Below are positions 1 to 7,889 of a DNA stretch of 64,000 nt, piece after piece (position 1 is the first letter of the stretch; every line of letters begins with the position of its first letter). The notes under the pieces are model-generated. The model was not told where the DNA came from, did no database searches, and saw nothing but the letters and a program-made list of their open reading frames with translations. A program made the position numbers and the translations under genes. The DNA lies in IMG/VR virus record IMGVR_UViG_3300024520_000069, positions 1 through 64,000 of that record; one strand, given 5' to 3'. The DNA comes from a virus.

Positions 1-1
1 C

Positions 2-199
2 TATACATGGCTGGCTATCTACGAAAACGACGAGTGGCGAATTCGTGCGGGATGTCGCAATTTCTCGATCCCTGAAGCACAGGAGCACTGGACCGCAGAT
101 GATTACGACGGCCCTGACAGTGTGAAGAACACCATCGATAACGCACTGGACTGGGTGCTGGGGCAGGCACTTAAGAGCACAAAGGAGGACATGACATGA
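2..199 (+). CDS. C-terminal part of a cysteine-repeat family protein (5' truncated)
   Basis: The window opens inside a gene; the frame from base 2 is open for 65 codons and stops at 197-199. The product matches the C-terminal module of the next two genes almost residue for residue: [21 protein letters not shown], then an EAQEHW motif and an acidic helix ending in a DWVL motif. By analogy the missing part should hold cysteine triplets, but this cannot be seen. The tail after DWVL differs from the other copies. The stop overlaps the next start as ATGA, so it is the first visible member of a coupled run. Function unknown. Confidence 0.85.
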   Translation, partial: YTWLAIYENDEWRIRAGCRNFSIPEAQEHWTADDYDGPDSVKNTIDNALDWVLGQALKSTKEDMT

Positions 200-741
200 C
201 AACATGGATCACAGACGATAATGGCAACCGCGCCAGCGTCGAATACTGGGGAAGCGTTGAGGCAGCAGAGGAGTCACTGAAGACGTTGGTCAACTGCCGC
301 AACTGCCGCAACTGCAACAACTGCCGCAACTGCCGCAACTGCCGCAACTGCAGCGACTGCAACAACTGCTATGACTGCCGCAACTGCAGCAAGTGCTATG
401 GCTGCCACGACTGCCGCAGCTGCCGCAACTGCCGCAACTGCCACAACTGCCACTACTGCGACAACTGCCGCAACTGCCACTACTGCCACAACTGCGACAA
501 CTGCGATTTGAGGATATATCACGTCGCCGTCCCTGTGGCAGACCTACGCGGCTATACATGGCTGGCTATCTACGAAAACGACGAGTGGCGTATTCGGGCG
601 GGGTGTCGTAATTTCTCGATCACTGAAGCACGGGAGCACTGGACCGCAGATGATTACGACGGCCCTGACAGTGTGAAGAACACCATCGATAACGCACTGG
701 ACTGGGTGCTGGAGCAGGACACATCAAGGAGGACATCATGA
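196..741 (+). CDS. Cysteine triplet-repeat protein, copy 2
   Basis: A protein of 181 residues in three parts. Residues 1-33 are a short acidic N-terminus ([11 protein letters not shown], then a [14 protein letters not shown] stretch). Residues 34-103 hold 24 cysteines spaced exactly every third residue, mostly as RNC, NNC, HNC, YDC or DNC triplets. Residues 106-181 are a globular module with the [14 protein letters not shown] motif. There is no signal peptide, so it should stay in the reducing cytoplasm, which favours metal binding or a solenoid over disulfides; this is inference. GGAGG (183-187) precedes the ATG. The 9-bp DNA period should make repeat number prone to slippage. I know no experimentally characterised family with this pattern. 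Confidence 0.85.
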   Translation: MTTWITDDNGNRASVEYWGSVEAAEESLKTLVNCRNCRNCNNCRNCRNCRNCSDCNNCYDCRNCSKCYGCHDCRSCRNCRNCHNCHYCDNCRNCHYCHNCDNCDLRIYHVAVPVADLRGYTWLAIYENDEWRIRAGCRNFSITEAREHWTADDYDGPDSVKNTIDNALDWVLEQDTSRRTS

Positions 742-1265
742 CAACATGGATCACAGATGACAATGGCAACGAGGCCAGCGTCGAGTACTGGGGCAGCGTT
801 GAGGCAGCAGAGGCGTCACTGAAGACGTTGGTCAACTGCCGCAACTGCACCAACTGCACCAACTGCCGCAACTGCCGCAACTGCCGCAACTGCCGCAAGA
901 GCCGCGTCTGCCTCAACTGCCGCAACTGCACCAACTGCTATGACTGCTCTGACTGCCACGACTGCCACGACTGCTATGACTGCTATAACTGCCACGACTG
1001 CCACGACTGCCACGACTGCGAATACTGCGATTTGCGGATATATCATGTCGCTGTCCCTGTGGTGGACCTGCGCGGCTATACATGGCTGGCTATCTACGAA
1101 AACGACGAGTGGCGTATTCGTGCGGGATGTCGCAATTTCTCGATCCCTGAAGCACAGGAGCACTGGACCGCAGATGATTACGACGGCCCTGACAGCGTAA
1201 AAGCAACCATCGATAACGCACTGGACTGGGTGTTGGAACAGGACACATCAAGGAGGACATCATGA
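738..1265 (+). CDS. Cysteine triplet-repeat protein, copy 3
   Basis: A tandem paralogue of the preceding gene, 175 residues, nearly identical at both ends and different in the repeat. Between residues 34 and 97 there are 22 triplets, 21 of them with cysteine; the eighth reads RKS, so Ser55 breaks the register once. The second half of the array favours YDC and HDC where copy 2 favours RNC and HNC, so the repeats diversify while the flanks are conserved. The C-terminal module again carries GCRNFSIPEAQEHW. It is ATGA-coupled on both sides and preceded by AAGGAGG. Function unknown; a metal-binding or protein-surface role is only a guess. Confidence 0.85.
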   Translation: MTTWITDDNGNEASVEYWGSVEAAEASLKTLVNCRNCTNCTNCRNCRNCRNCRKSRVCLNCRNCTNCYDCSDCHDCHDCYDCYNCHDCHDCHDCEYCDLRIYHVAVPVVDLRGYTWLAIYENDEWRIRAGCRNFSIPEAQEHWTADDYDGPDSVKATIDNALDWVLEQDTSRRTS

Positions 1266-1720
1266 CAAGCAAACAGGAACTGGCTGACAGACTCAGCCAC
1301 TTCGCCATCAGTGACGGCTATAGCAGCATCGGTGCTTGGAAGGTCCGCGAGATCATCGAAGCCCTGTTACATGAAGAGGACAAGGGTTTTGACGCCGGTG
1401 CCCACCTCAAGGCTGGGGGCAAGGTGACATATCCCAGTCTGGAAGGATACATGATGATTGTTGGCGAAAAAGTGAGCGTCTTTAATAGGCAGGGCGAGTG
1501 GCAACATCGTGCCGATGCCTCTGACCTCCTGCGGGATGACCTTAAGCCTTACGAGGAACCTGCCCGTGAAAGGGGTTGGTACTGGTGTGGTTACGGGGGT
1601 GACCGCCGCCCCTTGTGGTGGAACGGGGCAGACTGGCGGCTAGCCCCCGACGGACAGTACACGCTGAATAGCAACGTTACCAACATCAACCCCCAACGTA
1701 TCGTGGAGGATATGTCATGA
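1262..1720 (+). CDS. Hypothetical protein with AHLKAGGKVTYP motif
   Basis: A protein of 152 residues, not recognised. An N-terminal helical part (residues 1-45) is followed by AHLKAGGKVTYP, a YMM motif and VSVF, then a tryptophan-rich C-terminus (RGWYWCGYGGDRRPLWW). The AHLKAGGKVTYP...YMM...VSVF block recurs in the partial gene at the right end of the window (63791-64000), so the two are paralogues. AAGGAGG lies just before the start, which overlaps the previous stop as ATGA. No catalytic motif is visible. The block may be a small beta-rich domain. Confidence 0.75.
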   Translation: MTSKQELADRLSHFAISDGYSSIGAWKVREIIEALLHEEDKGFDAGAHLKAGGKVTYPSLEGYMMIVGEKVSVFNRQGEWQHRADASDLLRDDLKPYEEPARERGWYWCGYGGDRRPLWWNGADWRLAPDGQYTLNSNVTNINPQRIVEDMS

Positions 1721-1917
1721 CGCATCCGGTATTAAGAACAGTTTGGACCGACATCACAAAGTTTGTAAGTGGGCTGGTTGCCATAATTATCCTAGGCATT
1801 GCGTTCTTTGCCCCACTAATAGTGGCCACCCTCACAGACAACCATTACTGGCTGGGTCTGTATATAGGGTACGCCCTGCTCATCTGGCTCATGACGTTAT
1901 ATCGTCGCACATATTGA
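1717..1917 (+). CDS. Small membrane protein, two predicted helices
   Basis: A protein of 66 residues with two hydrophobic stretches: residues 17-38 (LVAIIILGIAFFAPLIVATL) and about 43-60 (YWLGLYIGYALLIWLMTLY), ending in basic RRTY. That is the shape of a two-helix inner-membrane protein. The start overlaps the previous stop as ATGA and GGAGG lies upstream. A small two-helix protein can be a holin, but the lysis genes are elsewhere (19.1-20.0 kb), so a role at the host membrane early in infection is more likely. Function unknown. Confidence 0.65.
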   Translation: MTHPVLRTVWTDITKFVSGLVAIIILGIAFFAPLIVATLTDNHYWLGLYIGYALLIWLMTLYRRTY

Positions 1918-1927
1918 GGACAGTATC

Positions 1928-2140
1928 ATGAATGAACTTGAAGCCCTGCGGGCAGTGATCATAAGTTACGAAACCGCTTATCCAGTCATGGCGTTCCCTG
2001 AACTGGACGATGATGAATGGGCTTACATCCACGAACGTATCGGCAAGTCGATGACCTCAAGGCTTCACGCAAGCTGGGGGCGGCACATCATCCAGTCCAT
2101 TATGAGAATGGCAAAGGAGAACGAAGATGAGGGCACTTGA
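1928..2140 (+). CDS. Hypothetical small protein
   Basis: A protein of 70 residues, largely helical and acidic at both ends, with an ELDDDEWAYIHERIG stretch in the middle. Not recognised. It lies 10 bp after the membrane-protein gene, with GAGGA at 1916-1920 as ribosome site, and its 3' end overlaps the next gene by 14 bp. Composition is GC-rich like its neighbours. Confidence 0.65.
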   Translation: MNELEALRAVIISYETAYPVMAFPELDDDEWAYIHERIGKSMTSRLHASWGRHIIQSIMRMAKENEDEGT

Positions 2141-2621
2141 TCTTAGCCGGGAACTGACCCGGAAAATTGTTGAGCTTGAGATGGAAATCGAACGCCTCAA
2201 AGCTGATCGCTCTGCCGATCATGTAGTGGTAGACCCCCGCTGCGACAAAGGTATGCACTGCTACAGCCGCAGCATGAACCAGCCGTATCCTCGCCTCTGC
2301 ACACGTTGCAGGGAGCCGGAACCAGAGCGCAAGGGCAGGATCAGTCGTCGGCCTATGCCAGCCGGTGATGGACTGACGAAGTTCAATATGCGGACAAGCC
2401 ACGAAGAGAGTGACAGGTACGGGCAATCTGTTGTGGCCGATGCCGAACAACTGATGCAGGACCAGTTTGCCAAGAACACGGCGGCACTGGTGGAAGAGAA
2501 CACTCAGCTACGTTTGTCCCTGCGGGAGATGCTGGTGCAAGCCAACGCCCACCCTGCTGGTGTAGGACACTGGGAACAGCGGCACCGTGCGCAGGAGTTA
2601 CTTGGGGAGGAAGTGGGATGA
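2127..2621 (+). CDS. Hypothetical protein with short cysteine cluster and coiled coil
   Basis: A protein of 164 residues. Residues 1-30 are a charged helix (LTRKIVELEMEIERLKAD), followed by a GMHCYSRSM...LCTRCRE segment with three cysteines that could help bind a metal, then a second predicted coiled coil near residues 108-140. Not assigned to a family. It overlaps the previous gene by 14 bp and the next by 4 bp (ATGA). Confidence 0.6.
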   Translation: MRALDLSRELTRKIVELEMEIERLKADRSADHVVVDPRCDKGMHCYSRSMNQPYPRLCTRCREPEPERKGRISRRPMPAGDGLTKFNMRTSHEESDRYGQSVVADAEQLMQDQFAKNTAALVEENTQLRLSLREMLVQANAHPAGVGHWEQRHRAQELLGEEVG

Positions 2622-2854
2622 CTGACATTGTAGAGAGGTTACGACTGTCGTGGGCTACAGATATGTCGATCATCTCGCAAACAGACAAATGGATGCGTGA
2701 GCGAAGAGAAGCCGCTGACGAGATCACCCATCTCCGCAAGGTGGCGGACGTGTTGTCTACCGAGCTTACCATGGCAGAAGAGGAACTGGCGTGTGCGGAA
2801 GATGAGATCACCCGCCTCAATACCCAGATGCGTGAGTTGGAGGACAAGACATGA
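2618..2854 (+). CDS. Ead/Ea22-style small coiled-coil protein
   Basis: A protein of 78 residues opening with MTDIVERLR and containing EAADEITHLRKVADVL, a pattern common in small accessory phage proteins of the Ead/Ea22 kind. The remainder is one long charged helix with heptad character, suggesting an oligomeric coiled coil. The function of such proteins is unknown. GGAGGAAG lies just upstream. Its stop at 2852-2854 overlaps the ATG of a following frame that is closed by an amber codon. Confidence 0.65.
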   Translation: MTDIVERLRLSWATDMSIISQTDKWMRERREAADEITHLRKVADVLSTELTMAEEELACAEDEITRLNTQMRELEDKT

Positions 2855-3060
2855 GCTAGAGGACCAAGACATTCCTTGTCTACCCGCCTGACCATGAGCC
2901 TCTGACGGGCACTCATGTTATCTGCGAGAGCAAGGGCGCTGCGAACAAGGTCGCGCAGAGATTGGGGCCGGGGGCCGAGATACACGAAAGTCTGAGCGAG
3001 AAACGACCCAATGGTGGGCACGCTTATTACACTGAGAGGGTATGGACGCTACATGACTGA
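2851..3060 (+). pseudogene. Small coupled gene interrupted by TAG at codon 3
   Basis: The ATG at 2851 overlaps the preceding stop as ATGA, exactly like its neighbours, but codon 3 (2857-2859) is TAG. Beyond it the frame stays open for 66 codons to TGA at 3058-3060 and reads like a real protein: TKTFLVYPPDHEPLTGTHVI, then a SKGAANKVAQRLG helix and NGGHAYYTERVW. No other good in-frame ATG follows. Either this is a recent nonsense mutation, a sequencing error, or a gene needing amber suppression. Other genes here end normally, some with TAG, so genome-wide recoding is unlikely. Confidence 0.55.
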
Positions 3061-3253
3061 TAAGACATACAACGATGGCTACCTTAAAGGACTTGATGAT
3101 GCTGTACAAATATGTGTGAGGCTACGTGACATATACCTCAGTGAAAAGTATGCGGTAGATCAACCCATGTCTTCTTTCTCTGAGAGGTTTGCTTTAGGTG
3201 AAGTTAAGCATGAGCTATCCAAGCTACATGCCATGGCTATAACGGAGGATTGA
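3053..3253 (+). CDS. Hypothetical small protein
   Basis: A protein of 66 residues beginning MTDKTYNDGYLKGLDDAVQ. The start at 3053 was preferred to an upstream in-frame ATG at 3011, which would overlap the preceding frame by 50 bp. The product is a helical, charged protein with no recognised motif. It overlaps the interrupted frame at 2851-3060 by 8 bp. From here on the base composition falls to the lower GC of the replication genes. Confidence 0.6.
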   Translation: MTDKTYNDGYLKGLDDAVQICVRLRDIYLSEKYAVDQPMSSFSERFALGEVKHELSKLHAMAITED

Positions 3254-3257
3254 TATT

Positions 3258-3365
3258 ATGGATGACATAGCTTTAGCAATTGTTATATGTTGTATCTTAT
3301 TTATAGGAGAACCTGATATGTATGACTTGATTATGAAAGCATTAGAAAAGGCAGCAGCACAATGA
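3258..3365 (+). CDS. Very short membrane peptide
   Basis: A 35-codon frame, MDDIALAIVICCILFIGEPD and onward, with one hydrophobic segment (residues 4-16) and an amphipathic C-terminal helix. GGAGG at 3244-3248 is well placed for the start. An internal ATG at 3318 has its own AGGAG and could make a 15-residue product instead. The stop overlaps the next start as ATGA, supporting translation. Function unknown. Confidence 0.45.
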   Translation: MDDIALAIVICCILFIGEPDMYDLIMKALEKAAAQ

Positions 3366-3547
3366 GCGATGAACCTGCACACATGTTCCAATACTGGCTT
3401 GAGAAGTATGACCGTCCAGAGGCGTTGGAAGCATACTTCCCAGAGACCTTAGCATCTTCACCAGAACTTCAAGCAGCTTTAGCTATGTATAATAATTCAA
3501 CTCTATTAATTGACACGATTATGGAAAGGTTGTCAGATGAAGTATGA
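3362..3547 (+). CDS. Hypothetical small protein upstream of primase-helicase
   Basis: A protein of 61 residues (MSDEPAHMFQYWLEKYDRPE at the start), acidic and mostly helical, with no recognised domain. It is coupled to the peptide before it (ATGA) and overlaps the primase-helicase start by 11 bp, so it belongs to the replication operon. Confidence 0.6.
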   Translation: MSDEPAHMFQYWLEKYDRPEALEAYFPETLASSPELQAALAMYNNSTLLIDTIMERLSDEV

Positions 3548-5198
3548 TCTGAGTACACACAAGACTGATAGTAAGCCTACAACACGAGGCAAGTGTAATA
3601 ACTGTAGCACTGATCACGGCAACGTCACCTATAGTGATGGACATACTTACTGCTTTAACTGTACCTCATTCGTTAGTGGTGATGGTACTACCCCTATGAC
3701 TGTACAGACTACCCCAACCCATGGTGGACGCCTCACTAAAGGTGATACATATGGTGCCATCCCTGACAGATACCTTAAGGACACTACTACTAAGAAGTAT
3801 GGTGTGACCACTGAGGTAGTGGGAGGTAAGACTACCAAGCATTGGTATCCATACCACACAGACAACGGTTCCCTCATTGCTAATAAGGTTAGGCAGTGTG
3901 CTGATAAGAACTTCTTCATTGAAGGTGACATGGGTAGGGCAACCCTGTTTGGACAACACCTGTTTCCCAAGGGTGGGTTGTTCGTCACCTTATATGAAGG
4001 TGAAGTTGATGCCATGTCAGGGTATCAGTTGACCGGATCGAAGTACGCTTCTGTGTCTGTCCGTAACGGTAGCAGCGGTGCTGTTAAAGATGTGAAGATG
4101 AACTTCGAATACCTTGACAGCTTTGAGACTGTGGTTATCTGCTTCGATAATGATGAGGCTGGTAAGAAGGCAGAGGCAAAGGTTGCATCCCTGTTCTCCC
4201 CTAACAAATGTAAGATCGTTAGGCTTGACCTTAAGGATGCTAACGAGTACCTCAAGGCTGGTAAGTTTGAAGACTTCACTAAGGCATGGTGGGCTGCATC
4301 AGTGTACACACCGGCTGGGATCATTAACCTTGCCGACATTGGTGATGCCCTATTCAACGAAGACAACCAGACCACTGTCCTGTATCCATGGGATGGTATG
4401 AATACCATGCTCTATGGGCTACGTACTGGTGAGCTTGTCACACTCACGGCAGGTACTGGGACTGGTAAGTCATCAGTACTTAGGGAACTACAACACCACT
4501 TCATGAAGGTGTGTGATGATAACATTGGTGTCCTTGCCCTTGAGGAGAACATTAACCAGACATGCTGGCACATCATGAGTGTTGAGGCTAACGCACGTCT
4601 TAACATTAAAGAGATACGTGACAAGTTCCCAAAGGATGAGCTTAAAGAGTATCAAAAGAAGACTGTGGGTGGTGGTAAGTTCTTTGGCTTCGATCACTTC
4701 GGCTCATTGGACAACGATGAAATCCTGTCACGTATCCGGTACATGATTAAGGCATTAGGGTGCCGCTGGATTTTTTTAGATCACTTATCTATTCTTGTGT
4801 CTGGACAGGAAGGCGGTGATGAACGGAGGTCTATTGATATTCTAATGACAAGACTTCGTAGTATGGTTGAAGAAACCCAATGTGGCATGGTGCTGGTATC
4901 TCATCTGAAGCGTACCAGTACTGATAAAGGAGCCGAAGACGGTAAAGAGATTTCTATTGGGCATCTTAGAGGATCACAATCAATTGCACAGCTTAGTGAT
5001 GCTGTCATTGCAATGGAGCGTCAACAACAAGCTGCTACTGAGAAGGAAGCCAACACTACGACCATGCGTATCTTGAAAAACAGATACTCAGGAATGGGAG
5101 GAGTAGCTACTTACTTAGGATACGATAAGGATACAGGAAGACTATATGAAACTGTCTTAGAAGACGAGGATGATGAGTTCACTGTGTTTGACGGTTAA
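3537..5198 (+). CDS. Primase-helicase, T7 gp4 type
   Basis: A 553-residue bifunctional primase and DnaB-family helicase. Zinc-binding cysteines are at 20, 23, 39 and 42. The TOPRIM primase part shows LYEGEVDAM (acidic residues 154 and 156) and CFDNDEAG (Asp204, Asp206). The RecA-like helicase core has Walker A AGTGTGKS (305-312), Walker B near WIFLDHL, and an arginine-finger region near LKNRYSG. The C-terminus is acidic and ends in DDEFTVFDG, like the T7 gp4 tail that contacts the polymerase. The start at 3537 is preferred to a longer in-frame ATG at 3510 because the zinc domain then begins normally. It should unwind DNA and prime the lagging strand for the polymerase at 6113-7840. Confidence 0.95.
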   Translation: MKYDLSTHKTDSKPTTRGKCNNCSTDHGNVTYSDGHTYCFNCTSFVSGDGTTPMTVQTTPTHGGRLTKGDTYGAIPDRYLKDTTTKKYGVTTEVVGGKTTKHWYPYHTDNGSLIANKVRQCADKNFFIEGDMGRATLFGQHLFPKGGLFVTLYEGEVDAMSGYQLTGSKYASVSVRNGSSGAVKDVKMNFEYLDSFETVVICFDNDEAGKKAEAKVASLFSPNKCKIVRLDLKDANEYLKAGKFEDFTKAWWAASVYTPAGIINLADIGDALFNEDNQTTVLYPWDGMNTMLYGLRTGELVTLTAGTGTGKSSVLRELQHHFMKVCDDNIGVLALEENINQTCWHIMSVEANARLNIKEIRDKFPKDELKEYQKKTVGGGKFFGFDHFGSLDNDEILSRIRYMIKALGCRWIFLDHLSILVSGQEGGDERRSIDILMTRLRSMVEETQCGMVLVSHLKRTSTDKGAEDGKEISIGHLRGSQSIAQLSDAVIAMERQQQAATEKEANTTTMRILKNRYSGMGGVATYLGYDKDTGRLYETVLEDEDDEFTVFDG

Positions 5199-5237
5199 GT
5201 CTTGTGTATGATCGTGGAGTATAGTATATTATATTTC

Positions 5238-5816
5238 ATGATCATTCATTGCTATAAGTGTAACAAAGATTTAGATAAGGGAGCTTTCTCCTTAAGTCAA
5301 ATCAATCACCATCTTTCTACAGATAATGCTGTTATGTGTAGCTCTTGTAATACTGCTAGGTGTGCTGCCTATCGGAGTAAGAAAGATAATACTGATAAGA
5401 TTAGAAAGAAAAGTAAGGAGTACTATTATAGAAATAGAGATAGGATTCTTAAGCAGAAGAAAGAGTACTCTAAAGAATACATATCTGATCAGCGTGTAAA
5501 TTACTATGCTAATAACTTAGAAAAAAGAATGGTATGGTCAGCTAGAGGAAGGGCAAAGAAGAAGGGCATTGAGTTTAAGTTAAGTCCTAGTGACATAGTT
5601 ATACCAGAAATGTGTCCTCTTTTAAATATTCCTTTACGTAAAGGGGTAGGTCGGATTGAGGAGGGATCACCTTCGCTTGATAGGATTGATCCGACTAAAG
5701 GATATGTTCCTGAGAATGTACAAGTTATCTCTAGTAAAGCTAACACTATGAAATCTAATGCTACTCTAAAAGAGTTAGAGTTGTTAGTTAAGAACATGAA
5801 GAAGTTACAGAATTGA
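5238..5816 (+). CDS. HNH-type homing endonuclease-like protein
   Basis: About 192 residues. The N-terminus has a CYKC...CSSC zinc-ribbon pattern (HCYKCNKDL and VMCSSCNTARC), the middle is very basic, and the C-terminal third carries the motif typical of phage HNH endonucleases: MCPLLNI, then SLDRIDPTKGYVPENVQVI and SKANTMKSN. The gene is AT-richer than its neighbours and sits between primase-helicase and polymerase, as expected of a free-standing mobile endonuclease. The start is uncertain: ATG codons at 5208 and 5238 are both possible and neither has a strong ribosome site; 5238 puts the first CxxC at the N-terminus. Confidence 0.75.
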   Translation: MIIHCYKCNKDLDKGAFSLSQINHHLSTDNAVMCSSCNTARCAAYRSKKDNTDKIRKKSKEYYYRNRDRILKQKKEYSKEYISDQRVNYYANNLEKRMVWSARGRAKKKGIEFKLSPSDIVIPEMCPLLNIPLRKGVGRIEEGSPSLDRIDPTKGYVPENVQVISSKANTMKSNATLKELELLVKNMKKLQN

Positions 5817-5820
5817 AAAC

Positions 5821-5896
5821 AGGCATCTAGTTTAATTGGTAGAACTTGCTGCTCATAACAGTGAAGGTATCGGTTCGAGTCCGGTGGTGCCTACCA
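5821..5896 (+). tRNA. tRNA with anticodon CAT (elongator Met or Ile-lysidine type)
   Basis: A complete cloverleaf was folded by hand. The acceptor stem AGGCATC/GGTGCCT is fully paired with one wobble. The D arm is closed by GTTT/GAAC, the anticodon stem is TGCTG/CAGTG with loop CTCATAA, and the T arm is ATCGG/CCGGT with loop TTCGAGT. A discriminator A and an encoded CCA end the gene. The anticodon is CAT. The 1-72 pair is formed and the anticodon stem lacks the three G-C pairs of initiators, so it is not tRNA-fMet. Whether it reads AUG or, after lysidine modification, AUA cannot be decided by eye. Confidence 0.9.
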
Positions 5897-5923
5897 CACA
5901 CATACATAAAGGAGTAATATGAC

Positions 5924-6106
5924 ATGCAATGCACTAACTGTGGTGAACATTCTGATGGTGACATAAGCCTTGAAGACATGCCCAACGAGAGATACATGCC
6001 GTACTGTCCCAACTGTAGGACTGAGCACTACACCGCCCTGCCACGATCAGTACCTAAGACGTTTGAGTTAATGCTGGAACGTATTAAGGCGTTAGAAAAG
6101 GAGTAA
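5924..6106 (+). CDS. Small zinc-ribbon protein
   Basis: A protein of 60 residues with two CxxC pairs, CTNC near the N-terminus and CPNC in the middle, forming a probable zinc ribbon, followed by a short charged helix (FELMLERIKALEKE). AAGGAG precedes the ATG at 5924; an ATG four bases upstream gives only a very short frame. It lies between the tRNA and the polymerase gene, so a role in DNA or RNA binding is reasonable but not shown. Confidence 0.7.
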   Translation: MQCTNCGEHSDGDISLEDMPNERYMPYCPNCRTEHYTALPRSVPKTFELMLERIKALEKE

Positions 6107-6112
6107 CACAAC

Positions 6113-7840
6113 ATGGAAGTATCATGTGACATTGAGACTGACAGCCTACACCCTACCTTAGTACACTGCATCTCATGTGTTGACCTTGATACAGGGGATG
6201 TAGATGAGTTCCGTCAAGAAGAATGCTATACCCTATTCCCTAAGTATGCTAAGAAAGTTACCAAGTGGGTATTCCATAATGGTATAGGCTACGACACACC
6301 AGCCATTGCCAGACTGCTTAAGGTTCACATCCCCCTCAGTATACAGGAGGACACTATGGTTATGTCTCAGCTTGCTGAGCCTGACATGAAAGGTGGTCAC
6401 TCCCTTGCCGCATATGGTGAGAGGTTTAAGGATGCGAAGCTGGAGCATGAGGACTGGTCAGTGTTCACCGAGGACATGATGAGGCGCTGCACACAGGATG
6501 CTAAGCTCACCGTTAAAGTTTATAAGTACCTACGTAAGAAGCTGAAGAAGTTCAGTAGATCATCACTTGAGCTTGAGTACCGTGTCAAGGCTATCGTCAC
6601 ACAACAGGAGTTCAATGGCTGGCCCTTCGATGTACGTGGGGCAGACATACTTGTGGCCCAGCTTGAGGCTAAGAAGTTTAATCTGGAGGCAGAGGTACAT
6701 GATGCTTTTAAACCCCTGCCAGACTTTAACAGGGTTGTCACACCTAAACGTACCAAGTCTGGTGAGTGGGGTAAGGCACAGATCAAGTGTTTAGGCCATA
6801 CCCATATGGGCTATGTTGATGGGGTGTTCTCCCTCATTGACTGGCCTGAGTTTAACCTAGCCTCACGTCAACAGATAGCCAAGCACCTCATCCACCATGG
6901 TTGGAAGCCTAAGAAGAAGACTGATAAGGGTAGCATCATCGTTGATGAGGCAGTCCTTGAGGGTGTGGATATACCGCAGGCCCAGCTAATCATGGAGTAT
7001 ATGATGCTGGGTAAGAGGATCACACAGATCAACTCATGGATCAAGGCAACTAAGAATGGTAAGGTATATGGATCAGTGATAACCATTGGTGCCATATCTA
7101 ATCGTATGGCCCATCACTCACCTAACTTGGGTCAAGTACCTGCAACATATTCACCATATGGTAAGGAATGCCGTAGCCTATTCACATCAGGACTGGATGA
7201 AGACTATGTGTTGTTCGGCACTGACGCATCAGGCTTGGAGTTGAGATGCCTTGCCCACTACATGAACGATCCTGAATATACTGAGGAAATTCTTAGTGGT
7301 GACATTCATATTAAAGTAAAGGAAGCTCTAGGGTTATCAACACGGGATGAGGCTAAGACATTTTCATATGCTGTATTATACGGCGCTGGTGCTGGTAAGA
7401 TTGGAGAGATTGTGGGTAAGGGCTCTAGTGCTGGTAAGAAAATGATTGCTGATTATGTTGAGATGATCCCAGCTTATGGTGTTTTAAAAGATAGGGTAGC
7501 TAAAGCAGCAAAGAAGCCTCAGATAGTTGGCCTTGACGGGAGACTGTTAAAGATTAGATCACCACATAGTGCCCTCAACCAATTACTACAGAGTGCTGGT
7601 GCTATCATCTGTAAACAATGGTTAGTAGAGCTTACTAAACTATATAGAAAAGCAAAGCTTGATGTTACTCTGGTAGGATCGATCCATGATGAGTATGCTA
7701 TGATAGTTCATAAAGATGATGTAGATAAGTTGAAGCTAATTGCTAAACAAGCAATTGATAAGTCTGAAGAAATATTAAAAGTAAAATGCCCTTTAGATTG
7801 TGATTCTAAAGTAGGTAAGAACTGGTCTGAGACTCATTAA
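6113..7840 (+). CDS. DNA polymerase, family A with 3'-5' exonuclease (T7 gp5-like)
   Basis: A replicative polymerase of 575 residues, shorter than T7 gp5. The exonuclease domain has DIET (Asp6, Glu8), HNGIGYD (Asp61) and RCTQDAKL (Asp129), so proofreading is probably intact. In the polymerase domain, motif A is DASGLELR (Asp371), motif B is RDEAKTFSYAVLYG (Lys415, Tyr423) and motif C is HDE (525-527). The position equivalent to E. coli Phe762 is Tyr419, as in T7, usually linked to fast replication and weak discrimination against dideoxynucleotides. It works with the primase-helicase upstream and the SSB downstream. It is flanked by two nuclease genes of homing type. Confidence 0.95.
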   Translation: MEVSCDIETDSLHPTLVHCISCVDLDTGDVDEFRQEECYTLFPKYAKKVTKWVFHNGIGYDTPAIARLLKVHIPLSIQEDTMVMSQLAEPDMKGGHSLAAYGERFKDAKLEHEDWSVFTEDMMRRCTQDAKLTVKVYKYLRKKLKKFSRSSLELEYRVKAIVTQQEFNGWPFDVRGADILVAQLEAKKFNLEAEVHDAFKPLPDFNRVVTPKRTKSGEWGKAQIKCLGHTHMGYVDGVFSLIDWPEFNLASRQQIAKHLIHHGWKPKKKTDKGSIIVDEAVLEGVDIPQAQLIMEYMMLGKRITQINSWIKATKNGKVYGSVITIGAISNRMAHHSPNLGQVPATYSPYGKECRSLFTSGLDEDYVLFGTDASGLELRCLAHYMNDPEYTEEILSGDIHIKVKEALGLSTRDEAKTFSYAVLYGAGAGKIGEIVGKGSSAGKKMIADYVEMIPAYGVLKDRVAKAAKKPQIVGLDGRLLKIRSPHSALNQLLQSAGAIICKQWLVELTKLYRKAKLDVTLVGSIHDEYAMIVHKDDVDKLKLIAKQAIDKSEEILKVKCPLDCDSKVGKNWSETH

Positions 7841-7889
7841 CTTGTAAACCTATTCCTCGTATGTTAATTTATTAATTGGAGGTTTAGTT

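Noticed and set aside
280-510. Possible CRISPR-like array of short repeats
   Set aside because: The units are contiguous 9-bp coding repeats without spacers. No CRISPR array was seen anywhere in the window.
274-559. Minus-strand and alternative-frame Ala/Val- and Ser/Cys-rich open frames over the cysteine repeats
   Set aside because: They are shadows of the 9-bp coding repeat; they lack ribosome sites and run against the coupled gene order.
2851-3060. Genome-wide amber recoding
   Set aside because: Other frames do not need TAG read-through, several genes use TAG as normal stop, and no suppressor tRNA (anticodon CTA) was found.
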